From Isoetes taiwanensis (Eukaryota > Streptophyta > Lycopodiopsida > Isoetales > Isoetaceae): a stretch of DNA of 64,000 bases. Location of the stretch: the NCBI GenBank assembly GCA_021234155.1, contig JAJEKV010000233.1, positions 62,001 through 126,000 of the forward strand, read 5' to 3'. Under the pieces are notes generated by a model. It worked only from the letters and a program-made list of their open reading frames with translations. It was not told where the DNA came from and did not search any database. The translations under genes were made by a program, and so were the position numbers. Below, one piece after another: positions 10,093-21,073 of the stretch; positions within the stretch are counted from its first letter, which is position 1; each line of letters begins with the position of its first letter.

Positions 10093-10767
10093 CGTGGGGA
10101 ACATTAAAGCTTACGAACTAAAACTAAAAAACACCTTTTATGAAACAACCATGTTGTATGATTACCTGGCCATCATCTGGTAAGCGAAAATGCATTTTGG
10201 AGCAACTATAAGGCGAAGCTCACAAGTTATATGTTGTGACTCAAACAATACTGAGGTTAGCATGTGGGTTGCGGTTTCATTGGTAGACAATGCTGAGGTA
10301 CGTATACTTTTCATAGTGAGGCAGATGACAAGAATAGCCATGATGATCATGGTCTTAACGTGTTAGATGATGACATGCATCCTGAATTAGCCGCAGTGTA
10401 ACTTTTTTCAAAATGTCAAATCTACTACATTTTTTACAATTTTGTTCAAAAATTTGTAGTGATTTCAAAAACTTTGAATGCAGTGCCTTTTTGTCGCTCT
10501 AGTGCACTTGATGTTTTTTTTCAATGTCTACTCTTTTTTTTAATCTCTGAAATTGCTACTATTTTTAGGGGGCTAAAAAGGGGTATTAATTTTGCATGGA
10601 AGCTAAGTTGAATTAGCCCCTCAAAAATAGTACCTAAAATATCCAAATTATCACATTTGTCACAACTTTACCTCGAAAAGGGACCTTTTTGAGGGAGTTT
10701 TGGAGAATCTTTCAAAGATTCCTTTTAAAGTACGTTTGGAGCAATCAAGTGCGTTTCATTTTGAACA
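10093..10767. other. No feature recognised
   Basis: AT-rich sequence with homopolymer runs near 10380-10550. No convincing frame or repeat was seen on either strand. Confidence 0.4.
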
Positions 10768-11001
10768 TTGTTTATCGGACTAGCTCGTCCCGCAGCACAT
10801 GCCACTGCCGCGATGGCGAGATTGGTGGCTGTTGTAGCTTTCAACTTTGGACATCTTCATTGGTTTCTTCCTGTCCCATACAAGATTAAAACAGAATTCC
10901 AGCCAGTAAGTGAGCCAATAGAGAGAAATGTTCACGGCGCCCTTGGTCGCCGCGATAAATTTCTTGTAAATGTGACGATAAGACAAGTTCACAAGTTATA
11001 A
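10768..11001 (+). CDS. Unassigned open frame of 77 codons
   Basis: An open frame ends FQPVSEPIERNVHGALGRRD then KFLVNVTIRQVHKL and is locally richer in GC than its surroundings. I do not recognise it. It might be one exon of a gene fragment, but no splice partner was found. It is listed only because base composition and length stand out from the flanks. Confidence 0.2.
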   Translation: MFIGLARPAAHATAAMARLVAVVAFNFGHLHWFLPVPYKIKTEFQPVSEPIERNVHGALGRRDKFLVNVTIRQVHKL

Positions 11002-11939
11002 AACTGGCGGACAGGGACTTCCTTAAAATGGCATCTTTATACACTCTAGCATAACCACTATTTATTCACTCAATGAAATTGTTTGCAAGAAAAATAAAAT
11101 ATACTCTAATATCTACCACATACATAACGGGATGTTTTTATATTTTATTGTGGGCCATTGATGGGAGAATATTCTCTCTCTTGTTCTGGATCAAGGGCCT
11201 ACGATTTCTTTTGGCTTCACTCCTATGAAAGTTGCAATGGTGCAAACTAAATTGACAACGCCCAATGGATCGAGCAGAACATGAAGTCATGTCGGCATGA
11301 GCATGAAGCATGAAGCTCTGCTGCAGGATCAAGAAAGCACGAAGCTCCAACGAAAGCAAATAGTTTGAAACCCAGTCGGCCGACTATGGGACTAGGTATG
11401 CCATTTTGGAAGTAAAAAGCACAAGAGCTTCTTCAGCAGGCCCAGTGCGGCGAGAGGCCTGCATGCAACCTGGATTACAAGGCCTAACCCCATAAAATAG
11501 GGCTGGAGGATCCTATCCTCCATGCCAGAGCATTTTCAGGTACTGAAAGGCCAATTGATGTTCAAGTACTAATAAGCTTGAACGTATTAAATACTTAAGT
11601 GCTGATGCTTAAGTAAAACTCAAGTACTAATATGCTTGAGTGGCTGTTGTTTTGGACAACATGCCTTCTGTCATCATTAAGGATTGCATACAGGTTACTT
11701 CAAAAGCATGTTCTCAAGACAAAGATCACATACTTGTTTATTTTTCCTACTTCATCATGTGTTGTTACATGTTACAGGAGTAATCTGGTATGTAAACTTT
11801 CTATTTGTCTCATTAGGAGACTGAATAAGCACGCCAGGGGGAGATGAAGAAGTTGAGGTGTGAGCTCCTGTAGTAATCTCCTTCTGTGTTGTTGCATGTA
11901 CTTTTATTACAAAAATTAAAAAGTGGCACTTCCTTTTCT
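11002..11939. other. Unassigned; possible LTR-element remnant at 11750-11860
   Basis: A purine-rich tract CCAGGGGGAGATGAAG at about 11833-11848 resembles the polypurine tract of Copia elements, but no LTR start (TG followed by a repeat) could be confirmed behind it. A motif around AAGTACTAATAAGCTTGA is repeated in variant form between 11560 and 11640. Confidence 0.25.
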
Positions 11940-11942
11940 TCA

Positions 11943-11949
<7 letters not shown>

Positions 11950-12029
<80 letters not shown>

Positions 12030-12045
12030 TATATATATCCAAACG
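11950..12045. repeat. (TA)n microsatellite, left edge of R1
   Basis: Nearly pure alternating TA of about 95 bases directly after an A run. The same TA-to-R junction (TAAATATATATATATCCAAACG) recurs at 16251, so the tract marks the border of the R repeat. Confidence 0.95.
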
Positions 12046-13142
12046 ATTTTTGTCTCGTTACATGTCTTGCAGCACAGGGAAATAGAAATAAATAATTGGC
12101 ATTAAAGAATGGAGGCATGGACCAAAGGTTTGCACCAACAAGGTAAAGCAGCAAGGTAAATACTAAGGATATTATTAATAGGCCAAAGGTCTAAGGTTTT
12201 TAGACCACATGGCAATAGAATTCACCAGTTTGATGGAAAAGCAGAGCACAATGCACAGGATAAGGGAAACTGAAATGGTACAGGGACCCAAGGGTAAGAG
12301 GTGAAAAATTACAAACATATGGATACAATCTTATTGTTTAGAAGTTAAGCATGGAGGTAGACATGTTTTACTATTGCATGTTTTACCATTAAGGAATACA
12401 ACAGGGCATGTGTGCGCAAGGTAACGTTGACCTGGCCGACATAGGCATACAGGTAAGTTTTCATATTTTAAGTATTTACAAAAAGCTAATGATTCCAAGG
12501 CTATCAGACCATGGGACATAGGAAGTGGCTACTTTGGTTAAATACCATGGCACAAAGGGAATTGGTACGGGCATATAGACCCAAGGTTTGGACTTTGAAA
12601 ATTACAGACCTAATAATCATACCTTATAGCTTAGTGGCTGTGCCAAAAAGAATATTTAATTGACATGAAAGTGAATTCCTTTTTGCATAATTGGTTTAAA
12701 GTCTATTTTACTAACCCAACCTAGGCTGAAGAGCAAGACCAATGGAAGGACTTGGATCAGACAAACAGCAATAAAGGCAAAGATGCAATGGCCAACACAG
12801 GGTAATAGGAACAAAGAATAGGCACCAATTACCGGGAGCCCGGACCAAGTATTTGCAGACATATGGTAAGGCAGCTTGATGATGACCAAAGGTAATATAC
12901 TTGGATCAAGACTAGAAAAGGGTAAGCCCATCGGGCAATGTTACTAAGCATAACATGAGACCATAAGATAACATGGACGAGACCTTAGGAAACTAGCAAT
13001 AGGGTATTAAAACAAAATGAAATATGGGGATAAGCATGTAAAGTATTTTTTCGTTCACTATCAGTTTAGGGCTACTTTCTTAACCTAATCTGTACTGAAG
13101 AACAAGATCCAGGAGGGCGCTCCGATCGGGCCACTAGCAGCA

Positions 13143-13730
13143 ATGAAAGAATTTGAAGGCGCCGGATGCTGCCGTAGCCATGCAAAAAGCAAGCAAAGGA
13201 ATCTTTGCCAACAGAAAAGATATAATAAAAGGTATGTGTTAACCTCTAGTAAGCATTTCCGGAAGCCTCCGGAGGAATCAATCTGGTCGGCCTGTTCTCA
13301 ACAAGGGAGCACCCAGTGGCATGAAGGCACACAAAACCGTGGGTTTACAAGGGCCAAGCTGCTAGATCTGATAGATAAGGCTGGGCTGAATTTAAAGGCG
13401 CCGTGCAAGGCAAAAGGCGAAAGCATGGCACAACCAAGCAAGGTGTTCTTAGAAAGAGTGGTAGAGAAGTATAATCTGGCATCTACTGGCCCAAGCAAAA
13501 TCGGCACCATTAAAGGTATCTTCAAAGGAAGCAACGGAATGGAAATGACCAACAGGGAGAAACCTGGCATAGAGATTATCAGCATTCCAAGAAGCTGAGC
13601 ATCTGGAGCAGAACCAAATCGATGAGCTGGACTTGGATGAAATTGATCCAATCCAACCAAATCAGGTTCAGCAGGCTTTTTCTGCTGTTCTAAACCCTCT
13701 GACTAAAATCTATGACGTCTGTTTATTGTC
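13143..13730 (+). CDS. R1 first exon-like frame, unknown protein
   Basis: A basic peptide opens with MKEFEGAGCCRSHAKSKQRN and contains FTRAKLLDLIDKAGLNLKAP and VFLERVVEKYNLASTGPSK. A frame change near 13585 leads into an acidic tail, NQIDELDLDEIDPIQPNQ then VQQAFSAVLNPLTKIYD. The same two parts exist in R2 (21074-21690) with a different indel at the join, and a decayed form lies in R3 (about 27100-27780, minus). Preservation in three copies suggests a coding sequence of the element. No catalytic motif is visible. The function is unknown; a structural or DNA-binding role is only a possibility. Confidence 0.4.
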
Positions 13731-15063
13731 TATTGTTTTAGATTTTAATTTGGTGAAGGGCGAAGAGCCGAGTCTAGACGATAGCTTACCTGCTAGTGGC
13801 TTAGTATGTTACCCTGATTAAGGCTAATTTGCTATGGTTTCACTGCAGGTAACCCGTCTAACTCCTCCAAATTCGTTTTGAATGGGGAATCCGACTTCTA
13901 CAAAGGGTCTTGCAACTGTGGCCATTTTGGTGACGAAATATTTGGTTTCTTTTTTGCAAAATAGTAGTATATGCTTTCTGCTATACAGGGTAAGTTTTTC
14001 TTAAACGTTTGACATTAAGCATATATGGCATGAATTGATATGCTCCAGGAATGTTTAGACAAGAAATGATGGACATATTCCATGCTGCAAGTTTTTAAAT
14101 GTGATGTATCATGAGCATAATCGATTAATGGAAGGTCTATCATTTGCATATGCTGATTTGATAATACAGTAATTGAATCCTTGATAGTAATGGCATGCTA
14201 ATTCATGTGGCATTATAGAAAGGTTTTTAAATAGATGGATCTGTTTCCAGGTTTTTGCAAAGACTTTGGAATTTTTTCCTGATTAATTAGCATACTTTGT
14301 ATGGTGTGAAGCATATAAAAAGAAACAGAAAACTTCGGGATGTATTTTGGAAATTTACAAATCGCATAAATGCTGGGAATATTGCTGGAAATAGGTTCAC
14401 CATAAATGGGGATTTGATAAATACTTTATTCTATGCATGGGATAAAAGGCTATTTGGTATAATAACCATATTTAGAATACTGCATTAGAAATGATGCATA
14501 TGCAAAGGGTACATGGTACAATAGGCATAGCTAAAATGTTGCCTAGGAAATGATGCATATGCATTTGGAATTTTATGGAAAAACCTGATATACAGGACTC
14601 TTGTCTAGATTTTGGGATAAAATTTTGCTTGTTTAAGTCTTGGACATTGAATGTGATATAGAAATAATGGTTAACTAAAAATGGAACTGGACTGGTCCTT
14701 AGGATTCTCTTGACTTTGGTCAAGAACTGATAAATCCTGACATGCCGTGATGGTATGGATGGATATCTCGGAGTAGGTTCTGGGAACCGAAAAGGGAAAC
14801 GAATATATAATTTCTAATTTCAGAACAATGGTAGAACCATTGTGGATTTTAAGGACCATGTCCAGTTCATAGATGACATGTAAAGTGGAGTTTGCAGCTT
14901 TTTGCATTACTGATAGCAAACATTCTGCTTATGAATTGATTATCTGTAATAAGGTCATGAGGTCTGGTGGCTTCAATTTTTAAGTATATGATACTTATAT
15001 TCTGATGGTCTTTTATAGGAAGCTTTACATACTATCAATTAGGAGGAACCATTAAACCCTGAT

Positions 15064-15585
15064 TTGGTAGTCTTACAGCAGCCTCTTATGGATGCTCCTG
15101 ATTGGTACACGGATATTGCAAGCCTTGGCTATGGCAGCACACGGATCTGGCCCCCCAACAAGGCTGTGCAACTAATGATTGGTTGCATCATCAAACCTGA
15201 AATGCACAAGTATTTCATCAAAAAGGAAGCTGGCCTTGAAGATGGAGACATTTCTGTAGTTACCTTCTTGGGAATGAACAATATGTTCGACATGGTTTCC
15301 AGGATTAACAAGACTGAAAATGATATACCTACATGCATGAGTATTGTGGACGAGGTTTACAACATGCTGCCAGCAGCACATTATGAGGCTGAGCTTAATG
15401 AGGCCAAGGATATCCTTACATTTGTCAAAGGGATAACTGCCAATAATGAGGAACCAGCAAACCTTGAATTGATAGTCATACAGCAACCTCTAAAGGACGC
15501 TCCTGATTGGTACAAGACATTGCAAGCCTTGGATATGGCAGTACATGAATCTGGCCCCCCAATAAGGCAAAAAGGTATTTCCTAG
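15064..15585 (+). CDS. R1 second exon-like frame with internal duplication
   Basis: A 173-residue frame opens with VVLQQPLMDAPDWYTDIASL and contains KPEMHKYFIKKEAGLEDGD, MVSRINKTENDIPTCMSIVD and HYEAELNEAKDILTFVKGI. About 137 residues later a second copy of the first motif begins, IVIQQPLKDAPDWYKTLQAL. The two DNA copies are about 85% alike, but a one-base indel makes them continue in different frames. Unrecognised protein. The upstream base context (TTTATAG before an open frame) suggests a splice acceptor near 15017. Confidence 0.4.
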   Translation: MVVLQQPLMDAPDWYTDIASLGYGSTRIWPPNKAVQLMIGCIIKPEMHKYFIKKEAGLEDGDISVVTFLGMNNMFDMVSRINKTENDIPTCMSIVDEVYNMLPAAHYEAELNEAKDILTFVKGITANNEEPANLELIVIQQPLKDAPDWYKTLQALDMAVHESGPPIRQKGIS

Positions 15586-15749
15586 CAATTTGAAAGTTTT
15601 TAACTCTGAATTTCTCAATTGCTTAATATTGTCCTCTTATAGAGGACAGAATGGCGTATTCGTTACCAACGGATGAACAGAACTAACTATTATAGGTACC
15701 TAGAAGCACCAGTCAAAACACATGCTAGGCATGTAAACTTGAAACCCCT

Positions 15750-16109
15750 ATGGTTAGTAAACCAAAATGGGGATGGCTATTATGCCACGAAAAATACGGC
15801 TGTTATGCCAAGATAAAAATAGGTATTATACCTATGAACATCCCTTTGGCTATTAAGCCCGGAAAAAATGGCGACTATGCCAGACTGGGAATGGTCTCAC
15901 AAGTGATACCACACCTGTATGTGCATACTAACTCAGTTATGGCAGCTGAAGACTTGTATAAACTAATGCAAGCATTCATTAAAAAAGGCTTCAAGGAAAG
16001 GGATATAAGATCTACACTCTACAGGACACTTGAAAAAGGTAACTACCCAGGTCTGAAATTTGATATATTTGCTGTCACTAGGATTCTAAAAGTTCAACGG
16101 ATTTTGTGA
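15750..16109 (+). CDS. R1 last frame, conserved in the X-associated unit
   Basis: The C-terminal half reads VMAAEDLYKLMQAFIKKGF, KERDIRSTLYRTLEKG, NYPGLKFDIFAVTRILKVQ and then stops. A similar peptide is encoded at 38479-38664 (SNGLIKAFCSNAFARKHMI, then TYPGIVFNKEDMITVLKTS). Both lie just upstream of a GC-rich stem-loop. The pattern L-x2-AF-x5-F-x4-I with a later YPG-x2-F is shared across otherwise unalignable DNA, which argues for a real protein. No known family was recognised. Confidence 0.45.
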   Translation: MVSKPKWGWLLCHEKYGCYAKIKIGIIPMNIPLAIKPGKNGDYARLGMVSQVIPHLYVHTNSVMAAEDLYKLMQAFIKKGFKERDIRSTLYRTLEKGNYPGLKFDIFAVTRILKVQRIL

Positions 16110-16144
16110 GGAACAATGATTTCTTGTTACATGAATAGTGGGCA

Positions 16145-16178
16145 GGGAGGGTCTCTATGTAGTATAGGGACCCTCCTA
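16145..16178 (+). terminator. 3' stem-loop of R1
   Basis: A strong hairpin, AGGGAGGGTCTCTAT pairing with ATAGGGACCCTCCT across a five-base loop, lies 36 bases after the stop of the last R1 frame. A second purine/pyrimidine block (GCCTTCCGGCAGGAGG) follows at about 16208, just before the TA tract. The unit beside X1 has the same two-part ending at 38686-38722 and about 38786. It may be an element 3' end signal; which kind is unknown. Confidence 0.6.
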
Positions 16179-16238
16179 CCCCTTTACTACATTTTGACCA
16201 GCTCATGCCTTCCGGCAGGAGGTAGGGCTTATTTTGTA

Positions 16239-16266
16239 TATATATATATATAAATATATATATATC
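16239..16266. repeat. Short (TA)n tract between R1 and R2
   Basis: Alternating TA with one AA step separates the R1 3' end from the R2 start and reproduces the R1 left border. Confidence 0.9.
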
Positions 16267-18021
16267 CAAACGATTTTTGTCTCGTTACATGTCTTGCAGC
16301 ACAGGGAAATAGAAATAAATAATTGGCATTAAAGAATGGAGGCATGGACCAAAGGTTTGCACCAACAAGGTAAAGCAGCAAGGTAAATACTAAGGATATT
16401 ATTAATAGGCCAAAGGTCTAAGGTTTTTAGACCACATGGCAATAGAATTCACCAGTTTGATGGAAAAGCAGAGCACAATGCACAGGATAAGGGAAACTGA
16501 AATGGTACAGGGACCCAAGGGTAAGAGGTGAAAAATTACAAACATATGGATACAATCTTATTGTTTAGAAGTTAAGCATGGAGGTAGACATGTTTTACTA
16601 TTGCATGTTTTACCATTAAGGAATACAACAGGGCATGTGTGCGCAAGGTAACGTTGACCTGGCCGACATAGGCATACAGGTAAGTTTTCATATTTTAAGT
16701 ATTTACAAAAAGCTAATGATTCCAAGGCTATCAGACCATGGGACATAGGAAGTGGCTACTTTGGTTAAATACCATGGCACAAAGGGAATTGGTACGGGCA
16801 TATAGACCCAAGGTTTGGACTTTGAAAATTACAGACCTAATAATCATACCTTATAGCTTAGTGGCTGTGCCAAAAAGAATATTTAATTGACATGAAAGTG
16901 AATTCCTTTTTGCATAATTGGTTTAAAGTCTATTTTACTAACCCAACCTAGGCTGAAGAGCAAGACCAATGGAAGGACTTGGATCAGACAAACAGCAATA
17001 AAGGCAAAGATGCAATGGCCAACACAGGGTAATAGGAACAAAGAATATCTAGCATTATCACAGGGGGGCTTTTTTGTGGTTTTATACTTTTTTTTGCATG
17101 GTTTTACTATGATTCTGGGCCTGTATTCGTTCATGCATACTATTTGGTATTTCTAGAGTGTCCCTTATCTGCACCGTCCATCTAGTCCATCTCAAATGAT
17201 TGTACGGTTGTGGTTTAAGCTTTTTGCATGGATTATCTTGATATGCATTCAAATTAGGCAAACGTACTTTGCTTCTGTCTTCTTCAAAATCTAGCAAGCA
17301 GCCTATTGGTAGTGTGAGGGCGTGGTGCTGGAGTTTCAACTAAAATTTTAGAGGTAAGAAGTGTTGTTTTTCCGTCTCTTCATTTGATTGTCTTTACGTG
17401 GATTAAACCTGAAGAGCATGCCATTTTCCCTTAAGTAATCTATTCTATTGCGCGAGGAGAATGCTTGCAATCGCACATCCGATGCATGCATGGAAAGCTC
17501 TAAAAGTGATGTTTTTGAGCGAGTAACGAAGTTTTTGGAGTATATGCTTGCGGACCCATCTTTGGAACGTGATGCATCGCGAAGCTCAAAAGCCATGTTT
17601 CCCGGACCTGCCATGATCTCGATGCAGCAAACACTTTTCTGCTCCTTGCTTCAAAACGTTTCGTTCCTCAAAATTCCTATGCTATTATTGTTCTCGATGC
17701 AGCAAACACATTCCACACAGATCCCTGTTGTCAGATCCCGAACCCATTCCACACAGCCCTAGTTTCAGTTTCCCTGTTTGCCCTAGTTCGCAGCTGATGC
17801 TATTATTGTGCCCATTTCACACAAGGACAAATACCTATTGTTGTTAAATAAAATATCAAGTATAGCAAATATTAATGCTTGCATTCCTCTAACTGTGGTG
17901 GAAGAAAATGAGGAGAATGGCACGCAACAGACGCTTAACCCACCACGTCGCGGCAACGAGGCGGGGAGTGATTCAAAGGCTAAGGAATAACATATGAGAT
18001 TAATCACCCCGCTTAAAGAGG

Positions 18022-18249
18022 ATGCCGTCAGCGGCTCAAGAAGCCGAAATCAATGAGCATGTCGAGGTATTCTGTAATGCATTACATGTAGATAGAACTC
18101 TAAGACAGCAAGACCCTGGACCGTCTAGCCCTGTTAGAGATCCTAGCCCAGTGAGAAGATTAAGAAAAGGGAAGCAGACAATTGTTGAGAATTCTGATGA
18201 TGATGAACTGATTAGCATACATACGTCCAGTCCAAGTGACCTGAGATAA
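18022..18249 (+). CDS. Unknown short frame in the R2 insertion
   Basis: A 75-residue frame with a proline-, arginine- and acidic-rich C-terminal part (GPSSPVRDPSPVRRLRKGK, then ENSDDDELISIHTSSPS). It looks like a disordered linker. No domain was recognised. Confidence 0.3.
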   Translation: MPSAAQEAEINEHVEVFCNALHVDRTLRQQDPGPSSPVRDPSPVRRLRKGKQTIVENSDDDELISIHTSSPSDLR

Positions 18250-18764
18250 TTACGAAACCAACAAGAAAAAAATGGAAAAAAGAAAAAAAGAAAGGCCAAA
18301 GCAAGCGGGTTCAGTAAAACAAAAGGGCGGTTGGTGGTGATATTTCCATAACAATAGGCATTGGTGGTACAGATGTGGATCCTAAAATGATAGATAACAT
18401 TTTAGAATTTTTCATGGACCATTGTTATGCGGGACTAGTTGCAAACAGAGGCGAGGATCAAACCTAGATCACTTGCACTTCCAAGGCACGACTAAACTCA
18501 AAACGGTTGAGTACGAGGTGCTGCGCAAAGATTATTGAAAAAAAACCATGAGATGGGACACTTCAAAGCCGGTGAGCAAAAATAATGTGCAGGACACTTA
18601 AGGACACCAAGTTGCATTGCTTTGAAGGCATGTTGGGTTACTGTATGAAAGATTTTGGTAAACCCCATTTCAGTGTTCGTATGCATAATGTGTCATCTGC
18701 TGAATTGATGAGAGGAAAAGAGAGATATGCACTTTACGGGAGCAGGAGAGATCAAAGATGAGAT

Positions 18765-19181
18765 TTGTTTGGATCCCAAAACCTTCTTAAAAAGGTCCAG
18801 CATTTTGCAAATTATAGCATGCACAATCGTCGCAAGCCACCTCTAACATATGCAATTACAGAGATGATTAGAACAGGCAAATTTTATCTAAGTGCACAAT
18901 GGGCTATACCTACAAATGGGCAGAATCTAGACCAAAGAAGAGTTGAAACAGCATATGACTTGATGATGAATCCAGCCCAGGCTACTCGTGAGAAAGTTTC
19001 TTTAGTTTTATGGGGACCGCCACCAACAAACACAGCACAGTCCTCAAGAGCTCGTAGCAGTAATCCATTTGCTAATCCACCAAGGTATTTTGACGAGCCT
19101 CAACCCGTAAACGAAGACCCAGATGAAATTATTGAGGCACATGTTGCGCATCGAAGTTCAAAATACAATTGTAGTTGGTGA
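18765..19181 (+). CDS. Unknown frame in the R2 insertion
   Basis: A 138-residue frame without an ATG at its start (it opens at TTG). It reads KKVQHFANYSMHNRRKPPL, EMIRTGKFYLSAQWAIPTNG, VETAYDLMMNPAQATREK and a proline- and acid-rich tail. Composition is protein-like, with a basic folded part followed by a disordered tail, but I do not recognise the family. Confidence 0.35.
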   Translation: MFGSQNLLKKVQHFANYSMHNRRKPPLTYAITEMIRTGKFYLSAQWAIPTNGQNLDQRRVETAYDLMMNPAQATREKVSLVLWGPPPTNTAQSSRARSSNPFANPPRYFDEPQPVNEDPDEIIEAHVAHRSSKYNCSW

Positions 19182-19404
19182 TGCAGGCGATGATGAAATC
19201 TACCTAACAAACTGGAACTCATCCTTTGTAGCAGTTTAATGCTTTCTAGTATCACAATGCTAGATATTTTTGTTTAATGTCACATTTGCAATAAAGGAAA
19301 CCATAGCAACTATTTCTATTCCATCTCTCATTCCTATGTTTGTTGTACAATTGTTATTGTAATACTTTCTTTCAACTGCAATTAACCTCTTTTACTGCAC
19401 ATTC

Positions 19405-19908
19405 ATGCAGGATATTGATCACCCCAACATGACACCTATACATAATGCACCACTTGCTCCTGAAGTCAACAATGACAATGAAGCAGAAATTATTATAGTC
19501 CCTGAGAGCCCATCGAGTGAAAGCGAACCTCAATTAGTTCCTCCAGCATCAGCACAGCCACCACCTCCATATGGTGAAGACCCCATTGACGTGATTTCAT
19601 TATGGCTAGTCGGATATATCAATGACATGAGGTCATCCATGCAGCAAATCCAAAACGCATTAAACTCCATTGAAGCCTTTATACATGATGCACATGTTCA
19701 GTTGGACGTTGATCAGCAAAGGCAGTTGCGTACTCAAATCAGCAGGGCTCCATGCTATTTTTGGGACTATTCCTTAGACAAATCAACCAAGATGTCTCAG
19801 CATTATAGGACACATTTGATTTTAAGGTATACAAACACCATAATATATGTTTTCCATCACACATTGACATTCTATGTCATTTCTACACATTATTCAATAA
19901 TATTGTAG
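19405..19908 (+). CDS. Unknown frame in the R2 insertion, running into the palindrome
   Basis: The frame contains IIIVPESPSSESEPQLVPPA, a helical stretch SMQQIQNALNSIEAFIHDAH and VQLDVDQQRQLRTQISRAP. It may belong with the two upstream frames as exons of one element gene. Its last third lies in the left arm of the palindrome and is therefore also present, inverted, at about 20500-20713. Confidence 0.35.
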   Translation: MQDIDHPNMTPIHNAPLAPEVNNDNEAEIIIVPESPSSESEPQLVPPASAQPPPPYGEDPIDVISLWLVGYINDMRSSMQQIQNALNSIEAFIHDAHVQLDVDQQRQLRTQISRAPCYFWDYSLDKSTKMSQHYRTHLILRYTNTIIYVFHHTLTFYVISTHYSIIL

Positions 19909-20713
19909 TTCTAATGCTTTATAATTTTTTCTTTCATATTTTAGCTTTTTTTTTAAAATTTACATTCTATTGCAATTATTTCCAACATTCAATTGTTACC
20001 CTAACATAAACCATTGCATTATTAAAAAACATATGAAAATCCCCCTAAGACCCCCTTTGGTTTGGGTGCATATTCACACGGGGTCACGTGAGGGGAAATG
20101 AGAGCCCTTAAATTATATTATATAATGCATGAAATTGACACCATATAGTACATTAAGTGAAATCTTATAGTATTTCGCACACTTGCACATACCGTATACA
20201 AAAATTTGTACAAGGATACCCCACAAACGAGGAACGCTATCTACGGTCCACATCAAGGAATATAAGGCATATATGCCCATCCGAGGGCTCTCGTTGCCCG
20301 GAGTGACCCCCCGTGTGAATATGCACCCAAACCAAAGGGGGTCTTAGGGGGATTTTCATATGTTTTTTAATAATGCAATGGTTTATGTTAGGGTAACAAT
20401 TGAATGTTGGAAATAATTGCAATAGAATGTAAATTTTAAAAAAAAAGCTAAAATATGAAAGAATAAATTATAAAGCATTAGAACTACAATATTATTGAAT
20501 AATGTGTAGAAATGACATAGAATGTCAATGTGTGATGGAAAACATATATTATGGTGTTTGTATACCTTAAAATCAAATGTGTCCTATAATGCGGGAGACA
20601 TCTTGGTTGATTTGTCTAAGGAATAGTCTGCAAATAGCATGGAGCCTGTTGATTTGAGTACGCAACTGCCTTTGCTGATCAACGTCCAACTGAACATGTG
20701 CATCATGTATGGT
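19679..20713. repeat. 1-kb near-perfect palindrome
   Basis: The left arm 19679-20040 is repeated in inverse orientation at 20352-20713 (paired coordinates add to about 40392), with only a few mismatches. The centre is the MITE at 20041-20351, itself an inverted repeat. Transcripts across it would fold into one long hairpin. Confidence 0.92.
20041..20351. mobile_element. MITE, copy 2, at the palindrome apex
   Basis: A 311-base element with terminal inverted repeats of about 45-50 bases starting CCCCCTAAGACCCCCTTTGG and ending in the complement. Its interior matches 1-325 and 57268-57512 (for example ATACCCCACAAACGAGGAAC at about 20215). This is the most symmetrical of the three copies. Confidence 0.85.
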
Positions 20714-21073
20714 GTTTGTATATTATGGTGATGTCAATGTGTGATAGAATAGGCACCAATTACCGGGAGCCCGGACCAAGTATTTGCAGACATATGGTAA
20801 GGCAGCTTGATGATGACCAAAGGTAATATACTTGGATCAAGACTAGAAAAGGGTAAGCCCATCGGGCAATGTTACTAAGCATAACATGAGACCATAAGAT
20901 AACATGGACGAGACCTTAGGAAACTAGCAATAGGGTATTAAAACAAAATGAAATATGGGGATAAGCATGTAAAGTATTTTTTCGTTCACTATCAGTTTAG
21001 GGCTACTTTCTTAACCTAATCTGTACTGAAGAACAAGATCCAGGAGGGCGCTCCGATCGGGCCACTAGCAGCA

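Larger units (their letters stand above)
12024..16250 (+). mobile_element. R element, copy 1 (R1), 4.2 kb
   Basis: The first of three copies of a repeat of unknown class. R1 matches R2 (16251-17047 plus 20752-22741) almost base for base up to about 14811, and R3 (25645-28380) in inverted orientation with more divergence. Bases 14812-16250 are seen only here. R1 holds several exon-like frames (13143-13730, 15064-15585, 15750-16109) separated by intron-like, CAG-ended stretches, and ends with a GC-rich stem-loop before a TA tract. No reverse transcriptase, integrase or transposase was recognised. Its last frame and 3' stem-loop have counterparts beside X1 (38479-38722), so R and X look like branches of one family. 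Confidence 0.7.
17048..20745 (+). mobile_element. 3.7-kb insertion in R2 with 6-bp target duplication
   Basis: R1 gives the empty site: ACAAAGAATAGGCACC at 12811-12826 is split here after AGAATA, and AGAATA is repeated at 20746-20751 before GGCACC. The termini are TCTAGCATTATCACAG on the left and a TCAATGTGTGAT-like end on the right, giving only a weak inverted match (ATCACA). Three unknown frames lie inside (18022-18249, 18765-19181, 19405-19908), and a 1-kb palindrome sits at the right end. No transposase was recognised, so the class is undecided. Confidence 0.75.

Noticed and set aside
17048-20745. Helitron insertion
   Set aside because: The TC start and a nearby A/T target are suggestive, but a 6-base target duplication is present, no CTRR end with a terminal hairpin was found, and no Rep/helicase motif is visible.
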